Shown: piece after piece, positions 17,332-27,180 of the stretch
Numbering within the stretch: position 1 is the stretch's first letter
Layout: the number at the start of each line of letters is the position of its first letter
Assembly (NCBI RefSeq): GCF_025452235.1
Contig: NZ_CP104964.1
Coordinates: 372,001-436,000, forward strand
Length of the DNA stretch: 64,000 nt
Reading direction: 5' to 3'
Source: Devosia neptuniae
Lineage (GTDB): Bacteria; Pseudomonadota; Alphaproteobacteria; Rhizobiales; Devosiaceae
Notes under the pieces: generated by a model
Told to the model about the DNA's origin: nothing
Database searches by the model: none
Seen by the model: only the letters and a program-made list of their open reading frames with translations
Position numbers and translations under genes: made by a program

Positions 17332-18471
17332 TCAGCTACCCATCAGGGAGCGATCCTGAAGCTCCTTGTTGGCCTTGGCCAGAAGGTCTTCAGGGAGAGG
17401 TTGCGTTAGCACCCACTGAGCGAAACGCTTCAAACCGGCTTGCAAGTCGATTGAAGGTTCGAAGCCCAGTTTGCTTCTTATCAGAGACATATCAGCCACG
17501 TTGTGGCGAATATCACCAATGCGATACTGCCCCGTGATAACCGTGTTGTGCACTTTTCCAAATGCCGTGGACAATGCGCCGGCGACCTCGGCAATGCTGG
17601 TCGCGACGCCACTGCCTACATTGAACGTATCATCGGGAGGCATAGGTGCGTCTATGCCCAGAACCAGCGCGGAGACGACATCGTCGACGTGTACGAAATC
17701 TCTGCTTTCCAGCCCGTCTTCGAACAGTGGGAGCTCAAGGCCTCGACGGAGTTTGGTCGAGAATATCGACAGGATTCCTGTATACGGATTTTTTAGTGAC
17801 TGGCCTTCGCCATACACATTCTGCAGGCGGAAAATGGCGTAGCCGATCCCGAGAGCTTCGCAGCCGACGCGCACCAGATCTTCTTGCGCGTACTTTGTGG
17901 CCGCATAGATTGAGGCGGGGCGAGGTGTGTCGCTCTCTTTTGTGGCAACGACGTGCAAGTTTGACCCGCAATTAGGGCAAGTCGGCTCCCACTTGTGTTC
18001 GGACAGCTGGCTGGCCGATCGCGAGGAGGGATAGACTGGGGCGAGGCCGCAAGAACGGCATTCGTAGCGACCTTCGCCATAGATGGATCGGCTGGAGGTC
18101 AGGATTATACGTTTGACGGATCGCCTGTCATCCTGAGCCAAAACATCGAACAGGAGCGCCGTTCCCTGGCTGTTGACCTCATTGTAGCGAGCAACCTCGT
18201 ACATTGACTGGCCCGTGCCAGTTTCCGCCGCCAAGTGAGCGACGCAGTCCACATCCTTAAGGGCGGCTATCCAGTCCTGTCGGTTTACAACACTCCCCCG
18301 CATGAACTCGATATCCGGCTCCTGCAGCCAGCCCACGTCTTGAGGCACCGCGCCGTGAACCTGTTGTGTCAGCGGGTCCAGGATGCGAACTTGATGGCCG
18401 GATGCCAAAAGGCGCGAGGCAAGACGGCGGCCTATAAATCCGGCGCCGCCTGTGATCAAAACTCTTGCCAT
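17332..18471 (-). CDS. NAD-dependent sugar epimerase with zinc ribbon, probably dTDP-L-rhamnose 4-epimerase
   Basis: A 379-residue extended SDR. Residues 4-15 (VLITGGAGFIGR) form the NAD site, TSS is at 125-127, and YAATK at 189-193 is the YxxxK catalytic pair. Between them a CxxC...CxxC zinc ribbon is inserted (C138, C141, C165, C168), a mark of the dTDP-L-rhamnose 4-epimerase family (WbiB/TalE type) that gives dTDP-6-deoxy-L-talose. rmlBDAC nearby would supply its substrate. ATG 18471 was chosen because GGAG lies 9 nt upstream and the Rossmann motif starts there; an ATG at 18522 would add 17 residues. Confidence 0.85.
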   Translation of the reverse strand: MARVLITGGAGFIGRRLASRLLASGHQVRILDPLTQQVHGAVPQDVGWLQEPDIEFMRGSVVNRQDWIAALKDVDCVAHLAAETGTGQSMYEVARYNEVNSQGTALLFDVLAQDDRRSVKRIILTSSRSIYGEGRYECRSCGLAPVYPSSRSASQLSEHKWEPTCPNCGSNLHVVATKESDTPRPASIYAATKYAQEDLVRVGCEALGIGYAIFRLQNVYGEGQSLKNPYTGILSIFSTKLRRGLELPLFEDGLESRDFVHVDDVVSALVLGIDAPMPPDDTFNVGSGVATSIAEVAGALSTAFGKVHNTVITGQYRIGDIRHNVADMSLIRSKLGFEPSIDLQAGLKRFAQWVLTQPLPEDLLAKANKELQDRSLMGS

Positions 18472-18656
18472 CGCGACAGTCTCCGTCTGGAAGTTAAGGA
18501 AAGGCTCTTGGCTGATTAGCATGCCGTGCTGCAGTAGATATTATGCCGCCAGGTTCGGCTGCACCGAGCCCAACTCGCAACGGAGTGTGGTCTCCGGCGA
18601 AAATGCTACCGAAGGTTTGGTGGGCCGCAAGGGATTACCGCGCAGGGTGCTGCGAG
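18472..18656. other. Short gap between epimerase and acyltransferase genes
   Basis: About 185 bp without a gene. It separates the fdtA-acyltransferase pair from the epimerase gene on the same strand, so it may hold a promoter for the latter. No clear hairpin is seen. Confidence 0.3.
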
Positions 18657-19355
18657 CTACAATTTAGTCTTGCGGGCATCGAGCCGGGGCACTTCGGTCG
18701 CGGGGGCGCCGCGATAAATCTTGGCAGGATTGGGCAACGTTTTTGTAATCAGCGTACCGGACGCTATGATGCAGTACTCTGGAATTGTGACATGGTCATT
18801 CAGCGTAGAATTGACACCGACGAACGTTGAATTGCCTATCCGGCAATAGCCAGAGATTACCACATGCGATGAGACAAAACAGTTGTCTTCAATGACGCTA
18901 CGGTGTCCGAGGTGATTGCCGCTCCACATAATGACATTGTTGCCAACTTCGGTGAAGGGTTGGAGGGTATTGTCTTCGAAGATGAAGCAATTCTCTCCGA
19001 TCTTGCAGTTATGCCAGACAAAGGCCCAACTGCTGACATAGGTCGCAATGGAATACCCTTTTTCCTTCGCTTCCTGGTAGAGACGCGTCCTGGTAGCGTT
19101 CAGGTCGCTGGCAGGCACCGCGACGAAGACATGATTTCCCGCAATGGGAAAAGTTTCGGTCACGTCTTCGAATGCAACGACTGGCAAGCCGAGAAGCTCA
19201 GTTGCAGTCAGATAGGCGCGCTCTACAGCAAACCCAACGACCCGGTATTCGGAATCATGCGTAAAGTACTCATAGGCGATCATGGCAAATTCGCCGGCGC
19301 CCACGATAACTAGATTTTTCGTCTTCTCGACTGTGCGGGGCTGGTTAGGACGCAT
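18657..19355 (-). CDS. NeuD/PglD-type sugar acyltransferase
   Basis: A 232-residue protein. The N-terminal Rossmann-like part, NLVIVGAGEFAMIAYEYFTH, is followed by a left-handed beta-helix (from about residue 110: WHNCKIGENCFIFEDNTLQP, then GNHLGHRSVIEDNCFVSSHV and GYCRIGNSTFVGVNSTLNDH). This layout is typical of PglD/NeuD sugar N- or O-acetyltransferases. It overlaps fdtA by 11 nt. It is therefore the best candidate for acylating the 3-amino group made by FdtA and the DegT aminotransferase. Confidence 0.82.
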   Translation of the reverse strand: MRPNQPRTVEKTKNLVIVGAGEFAMIAYEYFTHDSEYRVVGFAVERAYLTATELLGLPVVAFEDVTETFPIAGNHVFVAVPASDLNATRTRLYQEAKEKGYSIATYVSSWAFVWHNCKIGENCFIFEDNTLQPFTEVGNNVIMWSGNHLGHRSVIEDNCFVSSHVVISGYCRIGNSTFVGVNSTLNDHVTIPEYCIIASGTLITKTLPNPAKIYRGAPATEVPRLDARKTKL

Positions 19356-19752
19356 TGCCGACCTCCTTCAGAAAATCCTCGTATGAACGAATGTAGTCCG
19401 ACTCGGAGTAGAGCTCGCTAGCCAGCACCATGAGGACGCAATTGTCGCTGAAATCGTGCATTTCACGCCAGATGAAACTTTCAATCTGCAGGCCAACGCC
19501 GGGCGAATCGAGGACCACGCTCTCCCGAACCTTGCCGTCGTCGAGCACAAAGCGGCAACTCCCCGACAGGCATACGGCAACCTGTCGCAAGGCCTTGTGG
19601 GCGTGGTAACCGCGTGTGCTGTTGGCCTCCAAGCGGCTGAGGCAATAGACACGCTTAATTTCGAAATCAACGCCTTTACCAGTCTCGTAGACCGAGAGCA
19701 GACCAGTAGGATCGGGAATAAGCTGGAAATTAAATGTCTTAACAAGAGACAC
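19345..19752 (-). CDS. fdtA: FdtA/WxcM-like dTDP-4-keto-6-deoxyglucose 3,4-ketoisomerase
   Basis: A single-domain cupin of 135 residues from GTG 19752. Seen are LVKTFNFQLIPDPTG, GVDFEIKRVYCLS, RGYHAHKALRQVAVCLSGSC (the HAHK catalytic pair) and ESFIWREMHDFSDNCVLMVL. The family converts dTDP-4-keto-6-deoxy-D-glucose to the 3-keto isomer, the first step to Fuc3NAc or Qui3NAc. An ATG at 19887 would add 45 residues not typical of the family; that start lies in a 19-bp tandem duplication. I prefer the GTG, which gives the usual family length. It is divergent from rmlB, whose product makes its substrate. Confidence 0.82.
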   Translation of the reverse strand: MSLVKTFNFQLIPDPTGLLSVYETGKGVDFEIKRVYCLSRLEANSTRGYHAHKALRQVAVCLSGSCRFVLDDGKVRESVVLDSPGVGLQIESFIWREMHDFSDNCVLMVLASELYSESDYIRSYEDFLKEVGNAS

Positions 19753-19858
19753 TATTTGTTCTTTCTGATTTGCCCTTGGACACACTAACTGCTGAGCGGT
19801 ACCTTCGTAGTAGGAATAGCTCGACTCTGTGGCGAGCGCATGCTCAAGCCCTGCCGCG

Positions 19859-19895
19859 AATATGGCATTACCTACAGAATATGGCATTACCTACA
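19859..19895. repeat. 19-bp tandem duplication upstream of fdtA
   Basis: Two adjacent copies of AATATGGCATTACCTACAG, the second differing only at its last base. On the minus strand each copy has AGGT followed by ATG, so it duplicates a possible start region for fdtA. It lies in the divergent fdtA/rmlB control region. Confidence 0.8.
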
Positions 19896-20037
19896 TAAGC
19901 CCCCATGAAATTGCCAGTCCTATGTCGATGCCAACGCAAGCGTGGCCGGTTGCGCTCACCTAGCTTCGAATCGCCTGTTATCGTAGGCGTTGTCGCCCTA
20001 TGCTGGCATGCAAAGAATTGATCGAGAAAGGCAATGC

Positions 20038-21096
20038 ATGACAATTCTGGTTACAGGCGGTGCGGGATTTATCGGTTCCAACTTCGTCGTTTCGTGGTTT
20101 CGGCACTCCGATGAGCCTGTGGTCAATCTCGACGCGCTCACTTACGCCGGCAACCTGCAAAATCTTGACAGCCTGCGGGATGATCCGCGGCATATCTTTG
20201 TTCGCGGTTCAATCGCCGACGCCGATCTGGTCGGTTCGTTACTGGCGGAGCATCAGGCGCGCGCGGTTGTAAATTTCGCTGCGGAGAGCCACGTTGACCG
20301 CTCGATATCCAGTCCAGAGCCTTTTTTTGACACCAATGTGATTGGGACGTTACGGCTGATAGAAGCGAGTCGACACCATTTTGGCACCCTTTTGCCGGTC
20401 GAACAGGGTCGTTTCCGTTTCGTTCATGTTTCGACCGATGAGGTATTCGGTAGCCTGGGGCCAAATGATCCGGCCTTCACCGAAGAGACCAGCTACAAGC
20501 CCAATAGTCCGTACTCTGCAAGCAAGGCCGCATCGGACCATATCGTTCGCTCGTATTTCGAGACCTTTGGGCTGCCGACGATCATTACGAACTGTTCCAA
20601 CAATTACGGCCCGTTTCATTTCCCCGAAAAACTTGTCCCTCTGATAATTACGAATGCTCTCGATGGCCACGATTTGCCGGTATACGGGGATGGACAGCAA
20701 GTCAGGGACTGGCTGTACGTGGAGGACCACTGCAGTGCGATCCGGCTGGCGCTAGAAAAGGCCAAGCCGGGTTCCACCTACAATATCGGCGGCAACAATG
20801 AGCGAACCAATCTGCACGTGGTCACCCAGATATGCGGTATTCTCGATGCTGTCCGGCCGAGGAGCGACGGCCGGAAATACTCGGAACAGATCAAGTTTGT
20901 GACCGACCGTCCCGGGCACGACCGACGGTACGCTATCGACTCGACGAAGATACGCGATGACTTAGGCTGGGAGCCCGAGGTCTCGTTTGAGCAGGGGATA
21001 GTGAAGACAGTTGATTGGTATCTTGACAACCAGGAGTGGGTAGCAGCAGTGCGAAGCGGAGCATACCTGGACTGGATCAAGGTGCAGTACCAGTGA
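20038..21096 (+). CDS. rmlB: dTDP-glucose 4,6-dehydratase
   Basis: Converts dTDP-glucose to dTDP-4-keto-6-deoxyglucose, the shared precursor of L-rhamnose and 3-aminosugars here. 352 residues; VTGGAGFIGSNF at 5-16, the DALTYAGN motif, HVSTDEVFGSL and PYSASKAASDH (YxxxK) are all present, with the RVxDWLYVEDHC-like segment. ATG 20038 is preceded by AAAGG. An ATG at 19990 is open but adds non-family sequence. It is the first gene of the rmlBDAC operon, and its stop overlaps the rmlD GTG. Confidence 0.97.
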   Translation: MTILVTGGAGFIGSNFVVSWFRHSDEPVVNLDALTYAGNLQNLDSLRDDPRHIFVRGSIADADLVGSLLAEHQARAVVNFAAESHVDRSISSPEPFFDTNVIGTLRLIEASRHHFGTLLPVEQGRFRFVHVSTDEVFGSLGPNDPAFTEETSYKPNSPYSASKAASDHIVRSYFETFGLPTIITNCSNNYGPFHFPEKLVPLIITNALDGHDLPVYGDGQQVRDWLYVEDHCSAIRLALEKAKPGSTYNIGGNNERTNLHVVTQICGILDAVRPRSDGRKYSEQIKFVTDRPGHDRRYAIDSTKIRDDLGWEPEVSFEQGIVKTVDWYLDNQEWVAAVRSGAYLDWIKVQYQ

Positions 21097-21980
21097 CGAT
21101 CCTTATCTTTGGCGCTAGCGGACAAGTCGGATGGGAACTCCAGCGTGCCGTCTCACCGCTTGGGCCCGTCATCGTTCCGAAACGTGGGGCCTACGATTTT
21201 CGTGATCCGAAAAGTCTCAAGGACGTTGTTGAGGCGATTCGTCCGGACGTCGTCGTCAACGCGGCTGCCTATACTGCCGTGGACGCTGCCGAGACCAACC
21301 GGAACGATTGCTTTGCCATTAACGCGATTTCGCCGGGCGTCTTGGCCGAGGCCGCTGAGGGCCTTGGGGCCTGGATAGTACATTACTCAAGCGACTACGT
21401 TTTTGATGGGGCCAAGCCCGAACCCTATGTCGAGAGCGACGATTGCTCGCCGCTGTCGGTCTACGGCGAAAGCAAGCTGGGTGGTGAACGGGCGGTCTCC
21501 CAGGTCAGCAAGCACCTGATCTTTCGTACGAGCTGGGTTCACTCGCCGCGGGGCTCCAATTTCGTCAAGACGATGTGCCGTCTCGGGCGCGAGCGTTCGC
21601 AGCTCAAGGTGGTGAGCGATCAGTTTGGCGCACCAACTGGGGCAGCACTCATTGCAGATGTGACGGCACTCGCCATCTATCGCGCCTCGGTTGGTCAACC
21701 CATCGCGACGGGCATCTATAACTTGACCTCAGCTGGCGCGGGCTCTTGGTTCGACGTTGCCGTGGAAGCGCTCGATACTGCCCTTTCGGCTGGCCTCATT
21801 GAGCGGAAGCCTGAAATGACACCCATTGCCAGCGATGAATATGTGACTGCCGCGCGCCGGCCCCGCAATTCAAGGCTCAGCAGCGACAAGCTGCGCGATG
21901 CCCTGAACATTCAGTTTCCCGATTGGCGCGATGGTGTCCGCAGGACGGTCAAAGAGTTGAAGGATATTGGCGTCAAATGA
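21093..21980 (+). CDS. rmlD: dTDP-4-dehydrorhamnose reductase
   Basis: The last step of dTDP-L-rhamnose synthesis. 295 residues from GTG 21093 ([20 protein letters not shown]), which overlaps the rmlB stop (GTGA) and has AAGG upstream. Motifs: the NADPH site [20 protein letters not shown] ([16 protein letters not shown]), SSDYVFDG and YGESKLGGE (YxxxK). A frame start 57 nt earlier is not family-like. Coupled to rmlA by a 4-nt overlap. Confidence 0.96.
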   Translation: MTILIFGASGQVGWELQRAVSPLGPVIVPKRGAYDFRDPKSLKDVVEAIRPDVVVNAAAYTAVDAAETNRNDCFAINAISPGVLAEAAEGLGAWIVHYSSDYVFDGAKPEPYVESDDCSPLSVYGESKLGGERAVSQVSKHLIFRTSWVHSPRGSNFVKTMCRLGRERSQLKVVSDQFGAPTGAALIADVTALAIYRASVGQPIATGIYNLTSAGAGSWFDVAVEALDTALSAGLIERKPEMTPIASDEYVTAARRPRNSRLSSDKLRDALNIQFPDWRDGVRRTVKELKDIGVK

Positions 21981-22861
21981 CACGCAAAGGTATTATTCTG
22001 GCGGGCGGAGCAGGCACACGTCTCCATCCGGCCACCCTGTCGGTTTCGAAGCAGTTGCTTCCGGTCTATGACAAGCCGATGATATATTATCCGCTGTCGA
22101 CGTTGATGCTTGGCGGCATGCGAGAAATTTTGATCATCTCTACTCCCGAGGACATCCCCCGATTTCAGAGGCTGCTGGGAGACGGGTCTCGCTGGGGTAT
22201 CAAGCTGGCATACGCTATCCAGCCCAGTCCTGACGGTCTCGCCCAGGCCTTCATGATCGGCGAGTCGTTTCTTGATGGCGCGCCGAGCGCGCTGGTCTTG
22301 GGGGATAACATCTTTTTCGGACACGACCTCAAACATCTGCTGAGCGAAGCGGATGCGCAGACCGACAGCGCAACAGTCTTTGCCTATCATGTTCAGGACC
22401 CGGAACGTTACGGTGTCGCCGAATTTGACCTGTCGGGAAAGGTCGTTGGGCTTGAGGAAAAGCCGGCCACGCCAAAATCCAGCTACGCTGTTACAGGACT
22501 GTACTACTATGACTCTCGCGTTGTTGAGCTGGCGAAACAACTGAGGCCTTCTGCCCGCGGCGAGTTGGAAATAACCGATCTAAATCGGCTCTATCTGGAG
22601 GAAGGCAACTTGCGAGTTGCGCTTATGGGGCGCGGCTTTGCGTGGCTTGATACGGGAACGCATGATTCCCTTTTAGAAGCCGGCCAGTTTATTTCGACTA
22701 TCGAAAAGCGACAGGGGCAAAAAGTGGCCTGCCCAGAAGAAGTTTCGTGGCGCAACGGCTGGATCGATGATGCCCAATTACGGGAGTTGGCGCTGCCGCT
22801 AGCAAAAAGCGGTTATGGAACATATTTGCAAAGGCTGCTTGAGGAGATTGATTTCAGATGA
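21977..22861 (+). CDS. rmlA: Glucose-1-phosphate thymidylyltransferase
   Basis: Makes dTDP-glucose from glucose-1-phosphate and dTTP. 294 residues; the nucleotide-binding start [17 protein letters not shown], the [15 protein letters not shown] segment, LGDNIFFG, and [14 protein letters not shown] are all standard RmlA motifs. ATG 21977 overlaps the rmlD stop. The gene feeds both the rhamnose branch and the 3-aminosugar branch. Confidence 0.97.
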   Translation: MTRKGIILAGGAGTRLHPATLSVSKQLLPVYDKPMIYYPLSTLMLGGMREILIISTPEDIPRFQRLLGDGSRWGIKLAYAIQPSPDGLAQAFMIGESFLDGAPSALVLGDNIFFGHDLKHLLSEADAQTDSATVFAYHVQDPERYGVAEFDLSGKVVGLEEKPATPKSSYAVTGLYYYDSRVVELAKQLRPSARGELEITDLNRLYLEEGNLRVALMGRGFAWLDTGTHDSLLEAGQFISTIEKRQGQKVACPEEVSWRNGWIDDAQLRELALPLAKSGYGTYLQRLLEEIDFR

Positions 22862-23412
22862 AGGTAACGCCACTCTCGCTCCCAGGCTTGGTCTTGCTTG
22901 AGCCTCGCGTTTTTTCTGACGGCAGAGGTGCCTTTTTCGAGAGCTTTAACCAGCGCTCATTCGAGGAAGCGACCGGCGTTCGTGCAGAATTTGTGCAGGA
23001 CAATCATTCCGTTTCCTCCCGGAATGTAGTGCGTGGACTTCACTATCAGGTAGGAGATGTCGCCCAGGGAAAACTCGTAAGAGTTGTCCGTGGCTCTGCG
23101 TTTGACGTGGCAGTCGACCTGCGCCGCACCTCAGCGACTTTTGGAAGATGGTATGGCATCAACCTCTCGGCGCAAAACCGATTGCAGATGTGGATTCCTG
23201 AGGGCTTTGCCCATGGATTTGTCGCCCTCGAGGAAACCACCGAGTTCCTTTATAAAACCACGTCCTACTATTCGGCTACTTCGGAACGGTGTATTTTGTG
23301 GAACGATCCCTCGATAGCGGTTGAATGGCCCATTACAGGGGAGCCAGTGTTGTCAGAGAAGGATGCCGCCGGCCGCTCTTTTGACAGCCTTGGCAATTCT
23401 GACCTGTTCTGA
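22858..23412 (+). CDS. rmlC: dTDP-4-dehydrorhamnose 3,5-epimerase
   Basis: A 184-residue cupin that makes dTDP-4-keto-L-rhamnose. Motifs: [38 protein letters not shown] with the catalytic His, [14 protein letters not shown], and [12 protein letters not shown]. It overlaps rmlA by 4 nt (ATGA) and ends the operon, converging with the sugar transferase gene on the other strand. Confidence 0.97.
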   Translation: MKVTPLSLPGLVLLEPRVFSDGRGAFFESFNQRSFEEATGVRAEFVQDNHSVSSRNVVRGLHYQVGDVAQGKLVRVVRGSAFDVAVDLRRTSATFGRWYGINLSAQNRLQMWIPEGFAHGFVALEETTEFLYKTTSYYSATSERCILWNDPSIAVEWPITGEPVLSEKDAAGRSFDSLGNSDLF

Positions 23413-23440
23413 AGCTGGAGGCTCATCTGACGTGATTGCC

Positions 23441-23995
23441 TCACGATTGGATGCGGTCCCCACGACCGGCACCAAACGCAGTGGCGATGATCAGCCGAAG
23501 GTCAGTACCCAGAGACATCGTTGAAAGATACTCGGCATCACGCTGTGCCAGTTTGATCGGATCAGACATGTCTATTCCCGCGACCTGCGCAACGCCCGTT
23601 ATGCCAGGCAGAACTTCGTAGAGTCCCCGGATCCGGCGAGCTTCGATCAGCTCGGTCTGTGAGGGAAGGCAGGGGCGAGGCCCAACGAAACTCATTTCTC
23701 CACGCAAAATGTTCCAAAGTTGAGGGAGTTCATCGAGCTTGAGCCGTCTCAGCAGGGCCCCTGCAGGCGTAACTGCCGAAGCTTTTGTTTCGTGGCTCGG
23801 GGCGTCGCGCGTATCGACATACATCGTGCGAAGCTTGAAGCATACGAAAGGCGCCTCATGTAAGCCAACCCGGATTTGCCGGAAGATCGCTGGGCCAGGC
23901 GAGGTCAATCTGACCACCACCATGCACAAAAGGGTAACGGGCAGCGCAAAGGGAAGACCAAACAGGGTAATAATGACGTCAGCTGCTCGCTTCAT
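23441..23995 (-). CDS. Initiating sugar phosphate transferase, PglC/WcaJ-like
   Basis: A 184-residue membrane-bound monotopic phosphoglycosyl transferase that loads the first sugar-phosphate onto undecaprenyl phosphate. After one N-terminal re-entrant helix (ADVIITLFGLPFALPVTLLC) come SPGPAIFRQIRVGL, FKLRTMY, LRRLKLDELPQLWNILRGEM and SFVGPRP, all family marks. The short PglC-like length fits bacillosamine- or QuiNAc-type substrates. It overlaps the upstream C4-reductase gene by 4 nt, which ties it to that sugar. Confidence 0.93.
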   Translation of the reverse strand: MKRAADVIITLFGLPFALPVTLLCMVVVRLTSPGPAIFRQIRVGLHEAPFVCFKLRTMYVDTRDAPSHETKASAVTPAGALLRRLKLDELPQLWNILRGEMSFVGPRPCLPSQTELIEARRIRGLYEVLPGITGVAQVAGIDMSDPIKLAQRDAEYLSTMSLGTDLRLIIATAFGAGRGDRIQS

Positions 23996-24999
23996 TGGGC
24001 GATTCCATTCTGGGTATTTTCTATCGTTCGTCTGTATTGGTGGCCGGACGCGACAATGGAATCCAACAGCCTTTTAGGCGGGATGAAGTCGAAGGTTTGG
24101 TTAAAGCGCGAGGCGTCTACATCTAGATCGCCGAGCAGTCCCGATGCGGCTTTCGCCTTTCCAAGCCACCGGCCGATGGTCGAAATTAATCCAGGAGGGA
24201 TAGCGATGAGGCGTGGCCCAATGCCCATGCCTTGACGAAGGGCCGTGACGACCTCCGGCAAGGAGAGGGTATCCAGATCGGCGACGCAATAGTTTCCGGA
24301 CTCTGCAGTCGTCCACTGCCTGGAGCAGAGATGGCCAATAGCGCTGACGAGCGTTTCGATGCCTATGAAGGCCCGCCGATTTTGAACACTGGCAAATGGT
24401 AGCGGCAAGCCTGTAGCTGCAAGGCGTTGCAACTGGGCCCAATTTCCGCGTGCATCAGGACCCACAACAAGAGGCGGCCGAATGGAAACGGCAAATTTTC
24501 CGCTATGCGCAAAGGCCGCTACGTGCTGCTCCGCTAATTTTTTAGAGGCTCCGTAAGGTGAAGCGGCAAGCTCATTCGTCGAATCGTTGATGACCGACGA
24601 CGAGGAGTTTCTCGTTATCGCGGCAAGGCTGCTCAAGTGTATGAAAGTGTGACTCCCAGATGCCTCGGCAGCCCTGACGAGCCTTTCGGTTGCCACGGCA
24701 TTCGATAAAAAGAAATCACTGGCTTTGGCGCGGGGCGCATGCGCCAGCCCGGCCAAATGGCAGACAACCGTGACATCCTGAAGAGCAGATGCGAGGCTGT
24801 CCGAAGTTTCAATCGGACCCGTCTCCACGATCTCTATGCGACCGTTGCCAGTCCAAGTCGTTGGAAAGGGCACAAGGCTACGCACCGCAAGTCTCAAATT
24901 TGCATCGCTTGACGACAGCAGATGGCTGACCATATGCCGCCCAACAAACCCGTTAGCGCCAGTGATTAAAATACGATCTGGCTTCAATTCAGTTCCCAT
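23992..24999 (-). CDS. NAD-dependent epimerase/reductase, WbpV-like
   Basis: A 335-residue SDR: ILITGANGFVGRHMV near the start, HLSSLAAI, and YGASKKLAEQHV as the YxxxK motif. Proteins of this type next to WbpM and a PglC-like transferase reduce the 4-keto group of UDP-4-keto-6-deoxy-GlcNAc to give UDP-QuiNAc or its 4-epimer. That reaction is inferred from context. It sits 29 nt after the wbpM-like gene in the same operon. Confidence 0.83.
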   Translation of the reverse strand: MGTELKPDRILITGANGFVGRHMVSHLLSSSDANLRLAVRSLVPFPTTWTGNGRIEIVETGPIETSDSLASALQDVTVVCHLAGLAHAPRAKASDFFLSNAVATERLVRAAEASGSHTFIHLSSLAAITRNSSSSVINDSTNELAASPYGASKKLAEQHVAAFAHSGKFAVSIRPPLVVGPDARGNWAQLQRLAATGLPLPFASVQNRRAFIGIETLVSAIGHLCSRQWTTAESGNYCVADLDTLSLPEVVTALRQGMGIGPRLIAIPPGLISTIGRWLGKAKAASGLLGDLDVDASRFNQTFDFIPPKRLLDSIVASGHQYRRTIENTQNGIAQ

Positions 25000-25028
25000 T
25001 GATGCTCAACGTTAGGTGATAATTGTGG

Positions 25029-26897
25029 CTATCCGCTTCTTCTAACGAGATCGAAAAGAACGTGGCGAGCGCTGTGCTCGTTGTTTGATGAAACCGCTTC
25101 ACGGATTTGACCTATTTCGTCGGCGATTTTCAGTACTTGACTTCTGGAGTTCGCACGCATGATTTTAGCGTGTTGCGTGAATTCCGCAGACGCAGAATCG
25201 TAGAACAACTCTTCATAGAGCTTTTCGCCCGGACGCTTGCCCGTAACGACTATCTCGATATCACCATCTGGGTTCTTTTGGTTGCGGACCGTCAGTCCTG
25301 CTAGCCTAACCATATTTTCCGCCAAGTCGGAGATCAGTATTGGTTCGCCCATGTCCAGCAGGAACACATCCCCACCTTCCGACAGGGCGCCTGCCTGAAC
25401 GATCAGTTCGGCAGCTTCCTGGATCGACATAAAGTAGCGAGTCATCGCCGCATCCGTGAGCGTAATGGGGCCACCCTGCGCGATTTGCTTTTTGAATAGG
25501 GGAACGACCGAACCGTTCGAGCCCAAGACGTTACCAAATCGCACGGCGCAAAATCGCTGACCTGTACCCGCAGCCTCTGCCCGCGCAGCAACATCGCTGA
25601 CTATGAGCTCGGCCCAACGCTTCGTCGCGCCCATGACGTTTGTCGGGCGGACGGCTTTATCGGTTGAAATCAAAACAAAGTTTTCGACGCCGCAGGTGTA
25701 TGCGGTCTCCGCGACCACATGGGTGCCAAAGATATTGTTTTTTATGCCCTCGAGCGCGTTAGCTTCAACTAGTGGAACGTGCTTATGCGCTGCGGCATGA
25801 AAGACGACTTTTACATCGTTCTGCATAATTATACTTTTAACTCGTGCTTGGTCTATAACCGAGCCAAGCACCGGCACGACACTCAGGTCCGGAAGATCAG
25901 CCAGCTCTTGTTCGATCTGATAAAGCGCAAATTCATTGGCTTCAAAAAGAACCAGACGCTGTGGGCTCCAACGCGCAATCTTGCGGCATAACTCGGATCC
26001 TATCGACCCTCCCGCGCCAGTCACCATAATGGAACGACCGACCACCATACTGCGAATAAGTTCGGGGTCAGGCGGGACCGACGAGCGACCAAGAAGTTCG
26101 ACTATGTCGATTTCCTTGATTTGGCTGACTAGGTACTTGCCGGTTACAAGGTCTACGATGGATGGCAGTGTTCTTATTTTTACGCCGTGTTCGCTTACGG
26201 AAGCAACGATCTCTTTCCTACGTTGTGTGGTGAGCGACGAGATGGAAAGGATAACGTCAGCGACGCCATACTCGCTGACCAACTCCCTGAGTTTTCCGGG
26301 GCCGTAAACCCGAATTCCGCCCATTTCACGACGGTGAAGCCCGGGGTTGTCGTCGATAAAACCGGCTATGTAGTGAGTACTCCGAAGCGATTGAGCTATT
26401 TGCAGGCCTAAATCGCCCGCGCCATAGATTACGATGGCTTTGTGATCAGCACCCTGCCGGTTAAGCTTGGACAGGAAAGCCCACTTTGCTACGAAACGGC
26501 TGCCTGCCACGATAAAGGTGCCAATGCCGAAATAGATCACCGGCACTGAACGAGGTACTACGCCACGCCCGGCCATTTCGGACAGAAATACAGCTACGAC
26601 CCAGACGACCGTCGCCAAGAGCATAGCCTGCATGATCGTCCACATTGCACGCTCCGGCAAATAGCGTACAACCGAGCGATAAAGACCCATTCTGATAAAG
26701 ATTGGAATGGCGACGATAGGGGCCGAAACAACAATAGCCCACTGATCAAGACTATACGGCACGTACCAGTTGTCGTAGCGCAGACAGAAACTGGCCCAGA
26801 GGGCACAGGACAGGGCAGCAAAGTCAAAAGCGACCAGAATGGCCTGCTTCCACCGGCGCGGCAGTGACAAAACGCGCATGCGAATTTGGGCTATCAT
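25029..26897 (-). CDS. WbpM/CapD-like UDP-GlcNAc 4,6-dehydratase
   Basis: A 622-residue membrane protein. Four N-terminal membrane helices are followed by a first Rossmann part (AIVIYGAGDLGLQIAQSLRS, about residue 153) and the catalytic SDR part (MVTGAGGSIGSELCRKIARW, about residue 295). The SDR part carries STDKAVRPTNVMGATKR, in which Met replaces the usual Tyr, as in the WbpM family. It makes UDP-4-keto-6-deoxy-GlcNAc. Length matches WbpM/FlaA1-long proteins, and it is followed by its likely partner reductase. Confidence 0.93.
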   Translation of the reverse strand: MIAQIRMRVLSLPRRWKQAILVAFDFAALSCALWASFCLRYDNWYVPYSLDQWAIVVSAPIVAIPIFIRMGLYRSVVRYLPERAMWTIMQAMLLATVVWVVAVFLSEMAGRGVVPRSVPVIYFGIGTFIVAGSRFVAKWAFLSKLNRQGADHKAIVIYGAGDLGLQIAQSLRSTHYIAGFIDDNPGLHRREMGGIRVYGPGKLRELVSEYGVADVILSISSLTTQRRKEIVASVSEHGVKIRTLPSIVDLVTGKYLVSQIKEIDIVELLGRSSVPPDPELIRSMVVGRSIMVTGAGGSIGSELCRKIARWSPQRLVLFEANEFALYQIEQELADLPDLSVVPVLGSVIDQARVKSIIMQNDVKVVFHAAAHKHVPLVEANALEGIKNNIFGTHVVAETAYTCGVENFVLISTDKAVRPTNVMGATKRWAELIVSDVAARAEAAGTGQRFCAVRFGNVLGSNGSVVPLFKKQIAQGGPITLTDAAMTRYFMSIQEAAELIVQAGALSEGGDVFLLDMGEPILISDLAENMVRLAGLTVRNQKNPDGDIEIVVTGKRPGEKLYEELFYDSASAEFTQHAKIMRANSRSQVLKIADEIGQIREAVSSNNEHSARHVLFDLVRRSG

Positions 26898-27180
26898 ATA
26901 CTATTCCAGAAGCATGTTTGGCCCGCAGCCAAAATCTGCAGGCAAGCCAGATCACAAATCGGATTTGTCTACCATGGCCATGAGGACCGGCACCATTGAA
27001 AAGGCGCTTGAAACCCTTGGAAGGTATTATCAGAAAGCGAACCAATGCCCCGGAACGGAGGGGCGCCACAAGATAGTGCCGTCGAAACCTGAGCGGCTAA
27101 CCCGCCGCCGCCGCTCCTCGGTCGGAAGCTGCTTTCGTTCAAGAAATTGATGCGGGAGCTCGGCGCCAGCGCATGCAAAA
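26898..27180. other. Intergenic stretch between GT2 and wbpM-like genes
   Basis: About 280 bp without a believable gene. It may hold a promoter for the wbpM-like gene; no hairpin or known motif was noticed. Confidence 0.3.
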
